Shown: positions 26,858-35,210 of the stretch, piece after piece | Layout of the letters: each line of letters begins with the position of its first letter | How positions within the stretch are numbered: position 1 is the stretch's first letter | DNA from: Chloroflexota bacterium | Lineage (GTDB): Bacteria > Chloroflexota > FW602-bin22 > JACPRP01 | DNA length: 51,047 nt | Direction of reading: 5' to 3' | NCBI GenBank assembly: GCA_016210495.1 | Contig: JACQUC010000119.1 | Coordinates: 1 to 51,047, forward strand | The notes under the pieces: generated by a model | Databases searched by the model: none | The model's input: only the letters and a program-made list of their open reading frames with translations | What the model was told of the DNA's origin: nothing | Translations under genes and position numbers: made by a program

Positions 26858-28564
26858 CTACAACTCCTCCCCAGCCTGTTGCAGCAGTTCCGGCCAGTTC
26901 CGGGGCTTGAAGGGGTCTATCTTGGCCGTTGCGCCCGCCCGGCTGCAGGAAACGAAGGTCGAACAGTAGGTGCCGGGGGCACCACCGACAACTATGGCGA
27001 GATCACCGCTCTCCTTGGATCTCGGAGCCAGACTGGCCTTGTCGACGATGTTCACGATCGACTTCACCCACTCCTCCTGCGGGTAGGCGATTCCCTCGGC
27101 TTCCACCCTTGCCAGGGCGACTTGAGCCCTGGCATCGAAAACGAAGCTCCTGATATCTTCCTTCGACCAGCCTGAGTCGGCAAAGATCTCCGCGTGGGCG
27201 GGGCTTAGAACAAGCAGGTGGCACATGGGCCCATACTTGACGACAGCCATCGAGTGCACCTGTCGTGCAATCGCGCCAAGAACTCGCTCGGCCGGTGGAC
27301 GAAGGTGGATGGGCTGCATGCCCCTGGCTGCCATAATGGTCACGGTGCTGTCGCCCTTATCGAATCCCAGTTCCATATGAAAAGGCTTCCATGGGCTCGC
27401 TTCTTCGTTCTCTGCAAAACACCAGCTGTATCGAGCGGGAAAGCCTTGCACGGTGGGGTTCCCTGCTGGTCCGGAATGGCCCCCGCCTCCGTTAGTCAGC
27501 AGCAAATTGACGATGCGCCCGATAGTGGCATTGGCTTTCCAGCCTGGCCCCATCATGCCATAGGACGAGTTTACGTTCAGCTGCCTGGCAATGGGGCCGT
27601 TTATCATTAGGAGAGGGCCAAAATTCGATGTCGAGCCATTCAGCAGACGCATCAAGGCGCGGTCTGCCTTCTCCAGCGCATCCACCGCTGCCAGGATGAC
27701 CGGCATATACTCCGGCCTACCCCCGGCCATCGCCGCGTTAACAGCAACGTTCTCGACCGTAATGAGCCCGAACCGTGGCTCAAAACCCACGGCCAGAACG
27801 GTATCACGGGGAGGGTCCATGCCGCTCAGCATCCACTCCACACGCTCTCTTGTCGGTGGTACGAGCGGCAGCCCGTCGCTCCACTTCTGCGCCAGGAAGT
27901 GGCTTTCCATCCTGTCCGCAGCATCCTGGTAATCCTTGCCTTCGAACACGAGCACTTCCTGCGCCACGCTCTTTCCGGAAACTTCCGGCGAGCCCCAACC
28001 AGTCAGCGCGTGGATGATCTGGTCGACCGCTGCCTCACAAGAGGGGCGAACATCCTGGATGGCGCCTGACATTACCTCGTGCGGAATCACGGCTGTGGCT
28101 ACGGAGGGAATGCCTTGTGAGCCCGCCACAAACCTGGCGAGCTCCACGTACTCTGCCGTAACGATCGACACGGCGGGGATTCCCGCCTTCTCTGCTGCTG
28201 CACTCACGGTGCTGCCCTGTCCGGCGCACGCTCAGCCGCTGTTGCCGACGATAAGTGCGTCACAGCCCTTTTCGCTCAACACTGCGCCGATCCTGTCGAC
28301 GGGGATTTCGTATGTATCGACGCCACCAGATCGGTGAGGAAACTCCGTGTAGGGAACGATCCTGCTGGTAGGATAGCGCTTCTGCAGCAGCTCACGGATG
28401 ACCGGGAACGTTGCTTCAGCCCTCCAGCCTTGCGAAGAGCAAAGCTCGCAAATGGTCTTGCCCTCCAAAGTGGCGAGGCGCGGTGCATTGGCCGCTTCAA
28501 CCTCTCGCTGCTTGCTGAGCGGACTGAGCACCTCCAGCTTTACCTGAGTTGTCCTATCCCTCAC
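26858..28564 (-). CDS. UGSC-like selenoprotein fused to a large uncharacterised domain (in-frame TGA as Sec111)
   Basis: Read with TGA at 28234-28232 as selenocysteine, this is one 568-residue protein. GTG at 28564 has AGGAGGT 6 nt upstream. Residues 20-110 form a small domain (LEGKTICELCSSQGWRAEA; GCDALIVGNSG). Sec111 sits in GNSG-U-ACAG-QGSTV and is followed by the conserved SAAAEKAGIPAVSIVTAEY, which resembles UGSC-type selenoproteins. From about residue 200 a long second domain of unknown function follows (WSDGLPLVPPTRERVEWML; NSSYGMMGPGWKANATIGR). The reading frame is open on both sides of the TGA with continuous protein character, so sequencing error or decay is less likely. It is probably a redox enzyme working with the adjacent MBL-fold protein. 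Confidence 0.78.
28197..28215 (-). promoter_or_regulatory. Candidate bacterial SECIS hairpin for Sec111
   Basis: Downstream of the TGA the transcript reads GCAGCAC-CGTGA-GTGCAGC: a 4-bp upper stem, one A-A mismatch, 2 more pairs, and a 5-nt loop with G in its second position. The loop lies 23 nt after the TGA. This matches the usual bacterial SECIS layout (loop roughly 16-37 nt after UGA, G in the first two loop bases). A second possible hairpin lies closer to the TGA, with loop GGACAG. Confidence 0.5.
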
Positions 28565-28731
28565 GGGTTGACCTCCTAAGCGAGTTCCTGCCGCTCGTCG
28601 CTGGGGTATGTCATCTCTACTTCTCGAGAAGACCGGCGCGGTCGTGCAGGACTTCGCCAGCGGAAACCGGACGAGCAGTGCCGCGATCAACCGTTGGCGC
28701 GAGGATTTGGGGTGACGTGCCTCGCCTTATC

Positions 28732-29667
28732 TCAGTTGTCCAGGTAGGCCTGGCCACCAGACTCCACGTATCGCAGCCAGTCCAGCGTTCCTCGCTCAAC
28801 ATCGTATTCCGGGACGATCCCAAGATCGCGTCGAATGCGATCCAGGTTCGAGTATCCTCCATCGGGCTGCGCGGAAGCATCGCCGAACTTAAGCGAGATG
28901 CCTCTCGAGCGCGTGAGCACGTCGGCGAAATCCTGATTGGTGGTAAACCGCCCACCGCCAATGTTGTAAATGTGGTGAGGCAGGCTATCTGCAACGTGTA
29001 CCTCCGCGATGGCACGCGCGGCGTCGCGCACGAACACGTAGTCGTAGCCAGCATGGGCGCTGGCCCCGGGGAGCTCGATCGAGCGCCTGGCCGCCGCGGC
29101 CTCAACCATGGCTAAGGCGGGATTTCGCCCTGAGCTGTAATTCGGGCCGTACATAGCGGACGGACGTACGATGCGGCAATCCAAGCCTTGCTCCACCCGA
29201 TAGAGGTGTGCAACGTTCTCCGCGGCACGCTTACAGGATGCCGTCGATTGAGCGTCAAAGGTTACAGGCACATCTTCACTCCAGGGAGCAGGCAGTCCCT
29301 TGTAAACCATCATTGAGCTCACAAGGGTGACCCGAAGGCGGTTGGGGGTGGCAACGGCCAGCACGTTTAGCGTGCCGACAATGTTCGCGTAAGCCACGTT
29401 GTACAGTCCTTCAGCATCGTGGTAGAAGCCGGCGTGCGCGGCGTGAATGATGCTAGTCACGGCGTGCTCGTGTACCAGAGCCTCGACTTGGCTGCGGTCG
29501 TTCATATCGCAAGGGGCGATGTACACTTGTTTTCCGACGTGGGGCTCCAGGAAACCGGGGATGCGGGAGGTTCTGTGCCGTGTGAGCACGCAGGTCTGCC
29601 CGATTTCCGCCAGGTAGCGACCGAGGTTACAGCCAAGAAAACCCATGCCACCAACAACGAGAATCAC
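28732..29667 (-). CDS. NAD-dependent epimerase/dehydratase (extended SDR)
   Basis: This 311-residue extended short-chain dehydrogenase has the N-terminal NAD motif GGMGFLG, a DMNDR segment, and a catalytic region in which SSMMVYKG supplies the serine. The usual YxxxK may be displaced, because SCKRAAENVAHLYRVEQ follows without an obvious tyrosine at the expected place. Later segments are RPSAMYGP and YNIGGGRFTTNQDFADVL. GTG at 29667 follows GGGAGA. The first 120 bases are duplicated 3.2 kb away (32824-32947). The family acts on sugar nucleotides, hydroxysteroids or other alcohols; the substrate here is unknown. It lies upstream of the selenoprotein gene with a 167-bp gap that shows nothing else. 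Confidence 0.8.
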   Translation of the reverse strand: MILVVGGMGFLGCNLGRYLAEIGQTCVLTRHRTSRIPGFLEPHVGKQVYIAPCDMNDRSQVEALVHEHAVTSIIHAAHAGFYHDAEGLYNVAYANIVGTLNVLAVATPNRLRVTLVSSMMVYKGLPAPWSEDVPVTFDAQSTASCKRAAENVAHLYRVEQGLDCRIVRPSAMYGPNYSSGRNPALAMVEAAAARRSIELPGASAHAGYDYVFVRDAARAIAEVHVADSLPHHIYNIGGGRFTTNQDFADVLTRSRGISLKFGDASAQPDGGYSNLDRIRRDLGIVPEYDVERGTLDWLRYVESGGQAYLDN

Positions 29668-30083
29668 GTCGAATCATCTCCCTTACGCCAGTCGATTGTG
29701 ATTTGACCCAGCAATTTGGCATTCCATTCATTGCTGATGCCTCTACCGAGCCTTGCTTGGCGATGCAGCCGGTGGGCATAGTCTGTCTACAAAGGTGGTC
29801 GCAGCAGCTATCGTGTCTTCGCCGGTCTTGGTTTTTGGAGTCATTTCCGACGGTTTTCTGGGCTAATCTAATGCTGCCCTGCCGCCCACCGTCCAAGGGA
29901 TTTTACGATCTACTGTTGCGCCTTGTCAAGCGGTGACCCATCATCATCTCACATAGGGTCTTCTAGTTTTCAGCCCGGCGGGCTAATGCCTGTCATGGCT
30001 AGCACTTCGTACGAGCGAGCGGCGTTCCGTCTGAGTGCCTCAGTTGTGTTTGTGGCACCATTGCGAACTTCCACGCCTTTATG
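29668..30083. other. 416-bp gap with a minus-strand promoter
   Basis: No convincing gene. It contains the sigma70-like promoter at 29900-29929 (separate entry) and a short GC hairpin, AGCCC-GGC-GGGCT at 29966-29978, which has no downstream T-run in either direction that would make it a clear terminator. Confidence 0.5.
29900..29929 (-). promoter_or_regulatory. Sigma70-like promoter upstream of the epimerase gene
   Basis: On the minus strand TTGACA (29929-29924), an 18-bp spacer and TAAAAT (29905-29900) give a perfect -35 and a 5/6 match to -10. Transcription would start near 29893 and reach the epimerase GTG at 29667 through a leader of about 225 nt. This would make epimerase, selenoprotein and MBL-fold hydrolase a unit separate from the molybdopterin enzyme. 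Confidence 0.6.
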
Positions 30084-32660
30084 CTAACGATCCGCTTTGT
30101 ATATCTTGACCTTGACGCACAAGTCCAAATTCAGGTTTGCGTGGCAAACGTGGTCCAGATCGATTTCCAGAAGATCGTTGAAGAAGACGCCCTTACCACG
30201 GGCTATTGGCTGATTGGGAGACCAGTGACCGGCACAGGCGGCAATAGCCAGCGCCTCTGGATGCATCGACTCTGTCAGCCTGACCCGTCCTTTGATCCGG
30301 CGGCCCTTTACCGACTCAATCCAAAGTAGATCATCGTCCTTGAGCCCCTTCTTCCTAGCCGTGTATGCGTTGACGGAAACCAGGTAGGAATAGGGATTCA
30401 TCGTCGCCGCCTCATCCAACCAGGGATTCTCCAACGTAAAGGAATTGGTGTGAAGCACGTCTCTATAGTAGATGCCGTAAAGGTCGAATTGCGGGTCCTT
30501 AACCTGATGAGACGGGCAAGGAAGCCAGTCTGGCAACGCTTCGTAGTACGCAAAGTCGATGTCGATCTCGAATCTTTCGGCCAGGTTTCTCACGGGTGCG
30601 GCTAGCCTCTTGAAATGCTCCATGTAGATGGGCACTCTCACGTCGACGAAGGCGCGCCAGTAGACCTCCTCGACCCGCTTTGGCCACTTGATGATCCCGT
30701 TCCGCTCAAACCATTCCAGGCCGCGCTCCGCCCCAAAGTTCGTTTTGAGGGTTCGGTCGCAGATCTCGGGCCAACTGTATTTCCCTTGCAGATCGAGCGA
30801 GTAGGGTTCCTTCAGCTCGAAGCTGAGATTCAAGCTGGCGTTCATCCCATCACGCAGGCCGACCCGTTCTCCTAGCTCGATCATGACGTCGCCGTAGCCC
30901 CTTGCCTGACCTGGCGGCGACATCGCCGGCTGGGAGATAGGCCAGCCCCACTCCCCCATACCGGCGGGGTGGCTGAAGATCAACGGGTTGGGGTAGGGAT
31001 CGTAGCGCTCCAGATAGTTCGTGTCTGGCAGGACGATATCCGCGAAGTCGGTAAACTCGTTGAGAAATAGGTCAAAGGATACGACAAACGCGAGTTTCTT
31101 CAAGCTTTCGGCGATGGTGTTTGCGTTGCCCACGCTCATTAGCGAGTTCGCACCCCAGTTGATCATGATCTCTGGGCGGTAAGGCAAACCGCATTTTTGC
31201 CATAGCTCTTCCTGGTCGGCGGATCCGAGAAGAGAAGATGTCTGCCCTAGCGGGAAAAGCTCCAGCAGGCCCATGGAATACGGCCGTCCAGGCTCGTGGG
31301 GGGGATAAGGCTTGTTCGGTGAGAGCCAGGCGCCCGTGATCATCAGCCCATCCGAATCCGAGGTTGGAACGTAGTACGGGCGTCCTGTTTCGGGATGGCC
31401 GAAGCTGGCCGGGTTGAAGCCCAGAGTGCCACCAGGAACGTCGGCGCCCCCCACGATCTGCGACAAAAGCGCGATAGACAGGCAGTTGAACATAGAGTTC
31501 TTGTGACCCTGGGCGCCACGGAAGTAGATCGCCGCTGCGGGCCGATAGGGCAGCTCTTTCCCGTCGAGCCGGATGGTGCTTCCCACGCGCGCGTTTTCAC
31601 CGAACTCCTGCGCCAGACGGCGGATAGTGGGCGCCGGCACTGTCGTTATCTCGGCGGCCATCTCGGGGGTAAACTTCCTCACGTGCTCTTTGAGCAATCG
31701 AAAGGCAGTGGTGACTTCCACTCCTTTCCAATCGTACTTTCCATCCAGGGCCACGTCGTTGAGGCCAGGGTCATCGAAAACCTTCGCCACCCCCTCGGCG
31801 ACATCCCATACGAGAGGACGACCTGTCTTCGGATCTCGTGCGTAAAGCCCATCCGGCTTAATGAGATACGGGCCGTTCGTGCGGCTCTTGAGATACGGAA
31901 CGTCGTGGATCCCCAGCTCATTGAGCAGCACGTTCACCATCGACAAAGCTAGCGCCGCGTCCGTGCCTACCCTGATCGGTATCCATTCGGTACTCTTTGA
32001 TGCGGCAGAGCCCAACATCGGGTCGACGACGACGATCCTCATGCCTCGGGCCCGAGCATCGGCAGCCTTTTGGGCGTTAACGTTGGCCACGTGGCCGGCC
32101 GAGTGCCCCTTGCTGGTGCCGAAGTAGATCGCGTAGTTGCAGTAGTCGAAGTCGGGCACTGCAGACCAGGAAGCGTGAATCATCCCGCCGATCTTGTGCG
32201 CCCCGTTGCCACAATGAACGCCACCCCCGGCGGCCCAGATGTTGGACGAGCCGAAGGCACCGAGGAAGGCGCGAGCTACGTGGCGTAAAGAGTTAGAACA
32301 GGTCGTCGTGACCTGCATAACCAGCTTCCGCGGGTCCTCAGATCGCACCTTGATCAGGCGCTCGGAAATAGTGTCGAGGGCCTCCTCCCAGGTGATCTCC
32401 ACCCATCGGGGGTCGACGCCGATGCCCTTTTCCGGATTCGTTCTTTTCAAGGGAAAGGTGACGCGATTTGGATCGTAGATCGTCATAATGCCGGCCACGC
32501 CCTTCGGGCAAAGCCGCCCGTTGCCAATGGGGCTCGCCGGGTTTCCCTCGATCTTGGCCACTACGCCGTCCGATTTGCGCACTAGGATAGAGCAGGAGCC
32601 GTAACACAGGTTGCAGACGGTAGGAATCAATTCTTGTGCTTCCCGCTGAAATGTACTCAC
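30084..32660 (-). CDS. Cytoplasmic CISM-family molybdopterin (Mo/W) oxidoreductase
   Basis: This 858-residue complex-iron-sulfur-molybdoenzyme-type catalytic subunit has an N-terminal [4Fe-4S] site CNLCYGSC (residues 16-23) with LCPKG further on. Pterin-binding regions follow (PLKRTNPEKGIG; SADQEELWQKCGLPYRPEIM; IVLPDTNYLERYD), and the C-terminal cap domain begins at SYLVSVNAYTARKKG. There is no twin-arginine signal, so it should stay in the cytoplasm, unlike typical respiratory relatives. The likely metal ligand region is HCGNGAHKIGGM, where cysteine is the candidate ligand. No iron-sulfur or membrane subunit is adjacent. Acetylene-hydratase-like or hydroxylase-like roles are possible but unsupported. 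GTG at 32660 follows GGAGG by 7 nt. Confidence 0.85.
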   Translation of the reverse strand: MSTFQREAQELIPTVCNLCYGSCSILVRKSDGVVAKIEGNPASPIGNGRLCPKGVAGIMTIYDPNRVTFPLKRTNPEKGIGVDPRWVEITWEEALDTISERLIKVRSEDPRKLVMQVTTTCSNSLRHVARAFLGAFGSSNIWAAGGGVHCGNGAHKIGGMIHASWSAVPDFDYCNYAIYFGTSKGHSAGHVANVNAQKAADARARGMRIVVVDPMLGSAASKSTEWIPIRVGTDAALALSMVNVLLNELGIHDVPYLKSRTNGPYLIKPDGLYARDPKTGRPLVWDVAEGVAKVFDDPGLNDVALDGKYDWKGVEVTTAFRLLKEHVRKFTPEMAAEITTVPAPTIRRLAQEFGENARVGSTIRLDGKELPYRPAAAIYFRGAQGHKNSMFNCLSIALLSQIVGGADVPGGTLGFNPASFGHPETGRPYYVPTSDSDGLMITGAWLSPNKPYPPHEPGRPYSMGLLELFPLGQTSSLLGSADQEELWQKCGLPYRPEIMINWGANSLMSVGNANTIAESLKKLAFVVSFDLFLNEFTDFADIVLPDTNYLERYDPYPNPLIFSHPAGMGEWGWPISQPAMSPPGQARGYGDVMIELGERVGLRDGMNASLNLSFELKEPYSLDLQGKYSWPEICDRTLKTNFGAERGLEWFERNGIIKWPKRVEEVYWRAFVDVRVPIYMEHFKRLAAPVRNLAERFEIDIDFAYYEALPDWLPCPSHQVKDPQFDLYGIYYRDVLHTNSFTLENPWLDEAATMNPYSYLVSVNAYTARKKGLKDDDLLWIESVKGRRIKGRVRLTESMHPEALAIAACAGHWSPNQPIARGKGVFFNDLLEIDLDHVCHANLNLDLCVKVKIYKADR

Positions 32661-32823
32661 CGAGATACCTCCACGGCCTCCATCAAGACGTTAGACAACG
32701 ACTCGCCCTCCCGCGGCGCCACCAACTCGGAGCCCGATGTTGTAGCGTGCTAAGCGCCAAAGGCTGTTGCGCCGCTCTGAGCATATCATTAGACCACATC
32801 TCGCCAGAGCGATCAAGGGTACA

Positions 32824-32947
32824 GTTCCAGGAAGCCGGGGATGCGGGAGGTTCTGTGCCGCGTGAGCACGCAGGTCTGCCCGATTTCCGCCAGGTAGCGA
32901 CCGAGGTTACAGCCGAGGAATCCCATGCCACCAACAACCAGTATCAT
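32824..32947 (-). pseudogene. Duplicated 5' fragment of the epimerase gene
   Basis: The codons from ATG at 32947 read MILVVGGMGFLGCNLGRYLA and on to RIPGFLE, the same protein sequence as the start of the epimerase at 29667. The DNA differs at only a few bases, mostly silent. Homology ends after FLE and the frame soon stops. It is a truncated duplicate that begins in the start-codon region, so it probably arose by partial duplication or a failed gene conversion. Confidence 0.85.
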
Positions 32948-33119
32948 GTGGAAGCGTTCCCCCTGCGCGATTTTGATAGTGATTCCGCGAGCAACGGCAC
33001 GGTCCTTCGTCGCCACGACGTCGGTAACGCGTGTCGGCGATCGGGACCGCTTTCCTGACTATGGTGCCACGATGAACCAACCGAATGCTGAAACGATACC
33101 ACGAACGAACCCGCGCATA

Positions 33120-33139
33120 AACTACCCATACGGGTAGTT
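33120..33139. promoter_or_regulatory. Operator-like palindrome, copy 2
   Basis: AACTACCC-ATAC-GGGTAGTT is a perfect 8-bp inverted repeat with the same arms as the site at 6477-6498 but a different centre. It ends 62 bp upstream of the -35 of the promoter at 33202, a reasonable place for a regulator site. Confidence 0.55.
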
Positions 33140-33201
33140 CATGCCTGGTCGAGCTATTTGCCTGTCAGTCTTGCGCAACGCTGCGTGCTGCGGCAAACTT
33201 C

Positions 33202-33230
33202 TTGACAGACGAACCAACTTGCGGTATTCT
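33202..33230 (+). promoter_or_regulatory. Sigma70-like promoter, copy 2 of a dispersed repeat
   Basis: TTGACA (33202-33207), the same 17-bp spacer as copy 1, and TATTCT (33225-33230). The spacer sequence GACGAACCAACTTGCGG is identical to that at 5121-5137, and similarity continues for about 60 bp downstream with gaps. The next plus-strand reading frame is the small ORF at 33449. Confidence 0.65.
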
Positions 33231-33448
33231 GATCATATCCTAGGGAATCCGTGGCGTCCGAATTGCTTTGCTGTATTCGATTCCGGGCTCGGGAAAGTTC
33301 GTTCGGCCAGGAGCTCTGCACTTTTTCTGATATCACGTGAGATAACCCCTTCTGTAGTTGAATCACTGACTTGCTTTTCCACGGCAACCCGTCGTGGCGA
33401 TCTGTTTGTCGACAGCGTGGAAAGCGGTAGCAGTCAAGGGGGTTGTAG

Positions 33449-33685
33449 ATGTCAGGCGATTCTCGGTCCAAACACGCGTCTTCAAATGGCGAGGGCCTTC
33501 GCGTGACCAGGATTAGCGCCAAGATTGGTCTGTGGCCCTGGCGCAAAGCCGAGTATCGGGTCGCTCAAGTGAGCTTGGCCGGCTTGGAGCGAGAGCTATT
33601 CACAGGCTGGTATCGAAATCATCAGGCTGCCCTTAGGGCAGCGAAACTCTTTCTCGCACAGACCGCAAGCTCCTCCACAACCTAG
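33449..33685 (+). CDS. Small hypothetical protein
   Basis: I do not recognise this 78-residue ORF. The C-terminal half (RVAQVSLAGLERELFTGWYR, then NHQAALRAAKLFLAQT) reads like a short amphipathic protein, while the N-terminal third is low in structure. A GGGGG stretch lies 6-7 nt upstream of the ATG, and a strong promoter-like repeat lies 220 bp upstream. It has no clear partner; the next gene (DUF2231) seems to have its own sigma54-like promoter. It could be a spurious ORF. Confidence 0.4.
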   Translation: MSGDSRSKHASSNGEGLRVTRISAKIGLWPWRKAEYRVAQVSLAGLERELFTGWYRNHQAALRAAKLFLAQTASSSTT

Positions 33686-33690
33686 GCCGC

Positions 33691-33706
33691 TGGCATTGAT
33701 CTTGCA
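33691..33706 (+). promoter_or_regulatory. Sigma54-like promoter upstream of the DUF2231 gene
   Basis: TGGCATTGATCTTGCA has the GG-N10-GC spacing and both conserved cores (TGGCA and TTGCA) of the -24/-12 class. It is intergenic and about 140 bp upstream of the DUF2231 start. One site without a visible enhancer-binding regulator may still be chance. Confidence 0.4.
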
Positions 33707-33845
33707 CTCATTGATGGCGAGAGGACTGATTAGCAACAGTCTTCTTTGTCGCTGGCCAAGATGCGGGCGCGGCTAGGCAAGTGCTCGCGTCTCAGCCCGA
33801 AGCACTTTGTGAACAGCTTTCACGAACAGTACGGGAGAAAGTGCA

Positions 33846-34349
33846 ATGAACCAGGATCATACACGCGGCGTGGAAAGCACAGCCGCGATTGCGGGACATC
33901 CCATACACCCCATGCTGGTTCCGTTTCCGATAACGTTGCTTATTAGCGCCCTCGTTACCGATCTTGTTCACCTGGCCACGGGCGACCCGTCGTGGGCGAC
34001 GTTTTCCTTCTGGCTGATCGCCGCAGGACTGGTGACGGGCCTTGCCGCGGGCGTCGCCGGCGCGATCGACTTCTTCACCCTCCAGCGCCCGCGCGAGCAC
34101 ACTTATGGCTGGATTCACGCCGTCGGTAACGTACTGGCCATATTGCTGGCTCTCAGCAACGTGGTGCTGCGACTTGCGAACCCGGCTCTGACTGGGAGCT
34201 TGCTGGCTTCCGGGCTGATCCTATCAGCTATTACCGCGGGCGTTCTGGTGATCACGGGCTGGTACGGAGGGGAGCTTGCCTACCGGGATATGATTGGCGT
34301 CACCGGGCACCAGGGCGGCGGTGGGTCGGACTACGGACCGAAATCTTGA
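33846..34349 (+). CDS. DUF2231 family membrane protein
   Basis: This 167-residue integral membrane protein has four hydrophobic segments (around residues 25-45, 55-78, 90-110 and 118-138). The family signature GHPIHPMLVPFPI lies near the N-terminus and GAIDFFTLQ after the second segment. DUF2231 proteins have no firmly established function; the conserved histidines have led to suggestions of haem or metal binding. The start ATG lies just after GGGAGAAAGTGC. It is flanked by a sigma54-like promoter upstream and a convergent cyclohydrolase gene downstream. Confidence 0.85.
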   Translation: MNQDHTRGVESTAAIAGHPIHPMLVPFPITLLISALVTDLVHLATGDPSWATFSFWLIAAGLVTGLAAGVAGAIDFFTLQRPREHTYGWIHAVGNVLAILLALSNVVLRLANPALTGSLLASGLILSAITAGVLVITGWYGGELAYRDMIGVTGHQGGGGSDYGPKS

Positions 34350-34376
34350 TGGCTGGCGCCCTCTGTCGCGGGAAGG

Positions 34377-35000
34377 CTACGGGACGCCGGTTCGGCGACC
34401 GATGGCTGCTAGTATCGTGTCCAGCGTAGCCGACCGATTGTCAAAGAAGTCCAGCCGGCCCAGAATCTTCTGGCGGAAGGACTCGTCGGCTATCTGGCTC
34501 AGGTTGTGTTGGACAGTCATAAGGGAGATCTCCGCCGCGGTAAGGCACAACCGCGCGCCCATTCCAAGATCCGATAGTGCGGGCAGATGAGCTATTTCGA
34601 CGAGCTCTGCGGCGGAGTTAACGCAGATCACAGCCGCCCTTCCCATTGCCCCGGGGACGAGCGTCGCGGTCTTCAGGGCGCGCTCGATGTCTTGCTGGTT
34701 GGAATGTCGGTTTGGTTTGGCTTTCAAGCGCACTACCCGCGCATAGGCCTCGACGTCTTGGTCCACGATATCTTCTAGCATCTGGCGAAAGCGTCCCACC
34801 TTGTCCGCCACGGCCAGCGCGTGATCTCTATCCGGCCCCGGCGCGAGCCTGCGATGTGTTATGCGCGCTACCTTCACTACTAATGACGCACCCAAAGCGC
34901 CCGTTAGTGCCGCGGCACTCGCGCCTGCCGGCGCCACCGCCGGCGCGGAATACGCCTCCAAAAGGTCGTGTAGAGAGAGGTCCCGCAGTTGTCGGTCCAC
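34377..35000 (-). CDS. Cyclodeaminase/methenyl-THF cyclohydrolase family protein (FTCD_C)
   Basis: This 207-residue helical protein of the FchA/FTCD C-terminal family hydrolyses 5,10-methenyl-tetrahydrofolate or deaminates formimino-tetrahydrofolate. Diagnostic parts are the N-terminal LSLHDLLEAYSAPAVAPAGA, GGSV-like ASAAALTGALGASLV, and the late DLGMGARLCLTAAEI. Length is normal. It would feed one-carbon metabolism, for example a Wood-Ljungdahl-type pathway, but no other folate gene is in the window. It lies about 210 bp downstream of the end of the bzd operon region on the opposite side; the gap 35001-35210 shows no gene. Confidence 0.85.
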   Translation of the reverse strand: MDRQLRDLSLHDLLEAYSAPAVAPAGASAAALTGALGASLVVKVARITHRRLAPGPDRDHALAVADKVGRFRQMLEDIVDQDVEAYARVVRLKAKPNRHSNQQDIERALKTATLVPGAMGRAAVICVNSAAELVEIAHLPALSDLGMGARLCLTAAEISLMTVQHNLSQIADESFRQKILGRLDFFDNRSATLDTILAAIGRRTGVP

Positions 35001-35210
35001 GATGTCTCCTTGTAGCTGGATGAATACACACCAGAGTATATCAACTCAGGGTTAGCATTTCCACGGCAATATGTGACGTCAGCCGGGCCGGGCGCGGCGG
35101 AGACGGCCTCGCAAGACGGGGTGCCCACGATTGCGGTAGGTCCTCGGCACTCGAACGGCCCGGCGCACCCTGAAGGGTGCGGCTACGGGAGGGCGAGCCG
35201 GGGCACGATC

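Larger units (their letters stand above)
32661..33448. other. 790-bp intergenic region with duplicated fragment, palindrome and promoter
   Basis: This region has no intact gene. It holds a truncated copy of the epimerase 5' end (32824-32947), the second copy of the ACTACCC palindrome (33120-33139) and the second copy of the promoter repeat (33202-33230), followed by a leader of about 220 nt. It appears to have been built by recombination between dispersed copies. Confidence 0.6.

Noticed and set aside
29966..29978. GC hairpin AGCCC-GGC-GGGCT as a rho-independent terminator
   Set aside because: Only a 5-bp stem and no T-run following it on either strand.
32813..33016. A second epimerase gene
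   Set aside because: Only the first 40 codons match and the frame then stops; it is a truncated duplicate.
33120..33139. ACTACCC palindrome as a terminator
   Set aside because: No T-run on either side, and the same arms occur with another centre at 6477-6498, which fits an operator better.
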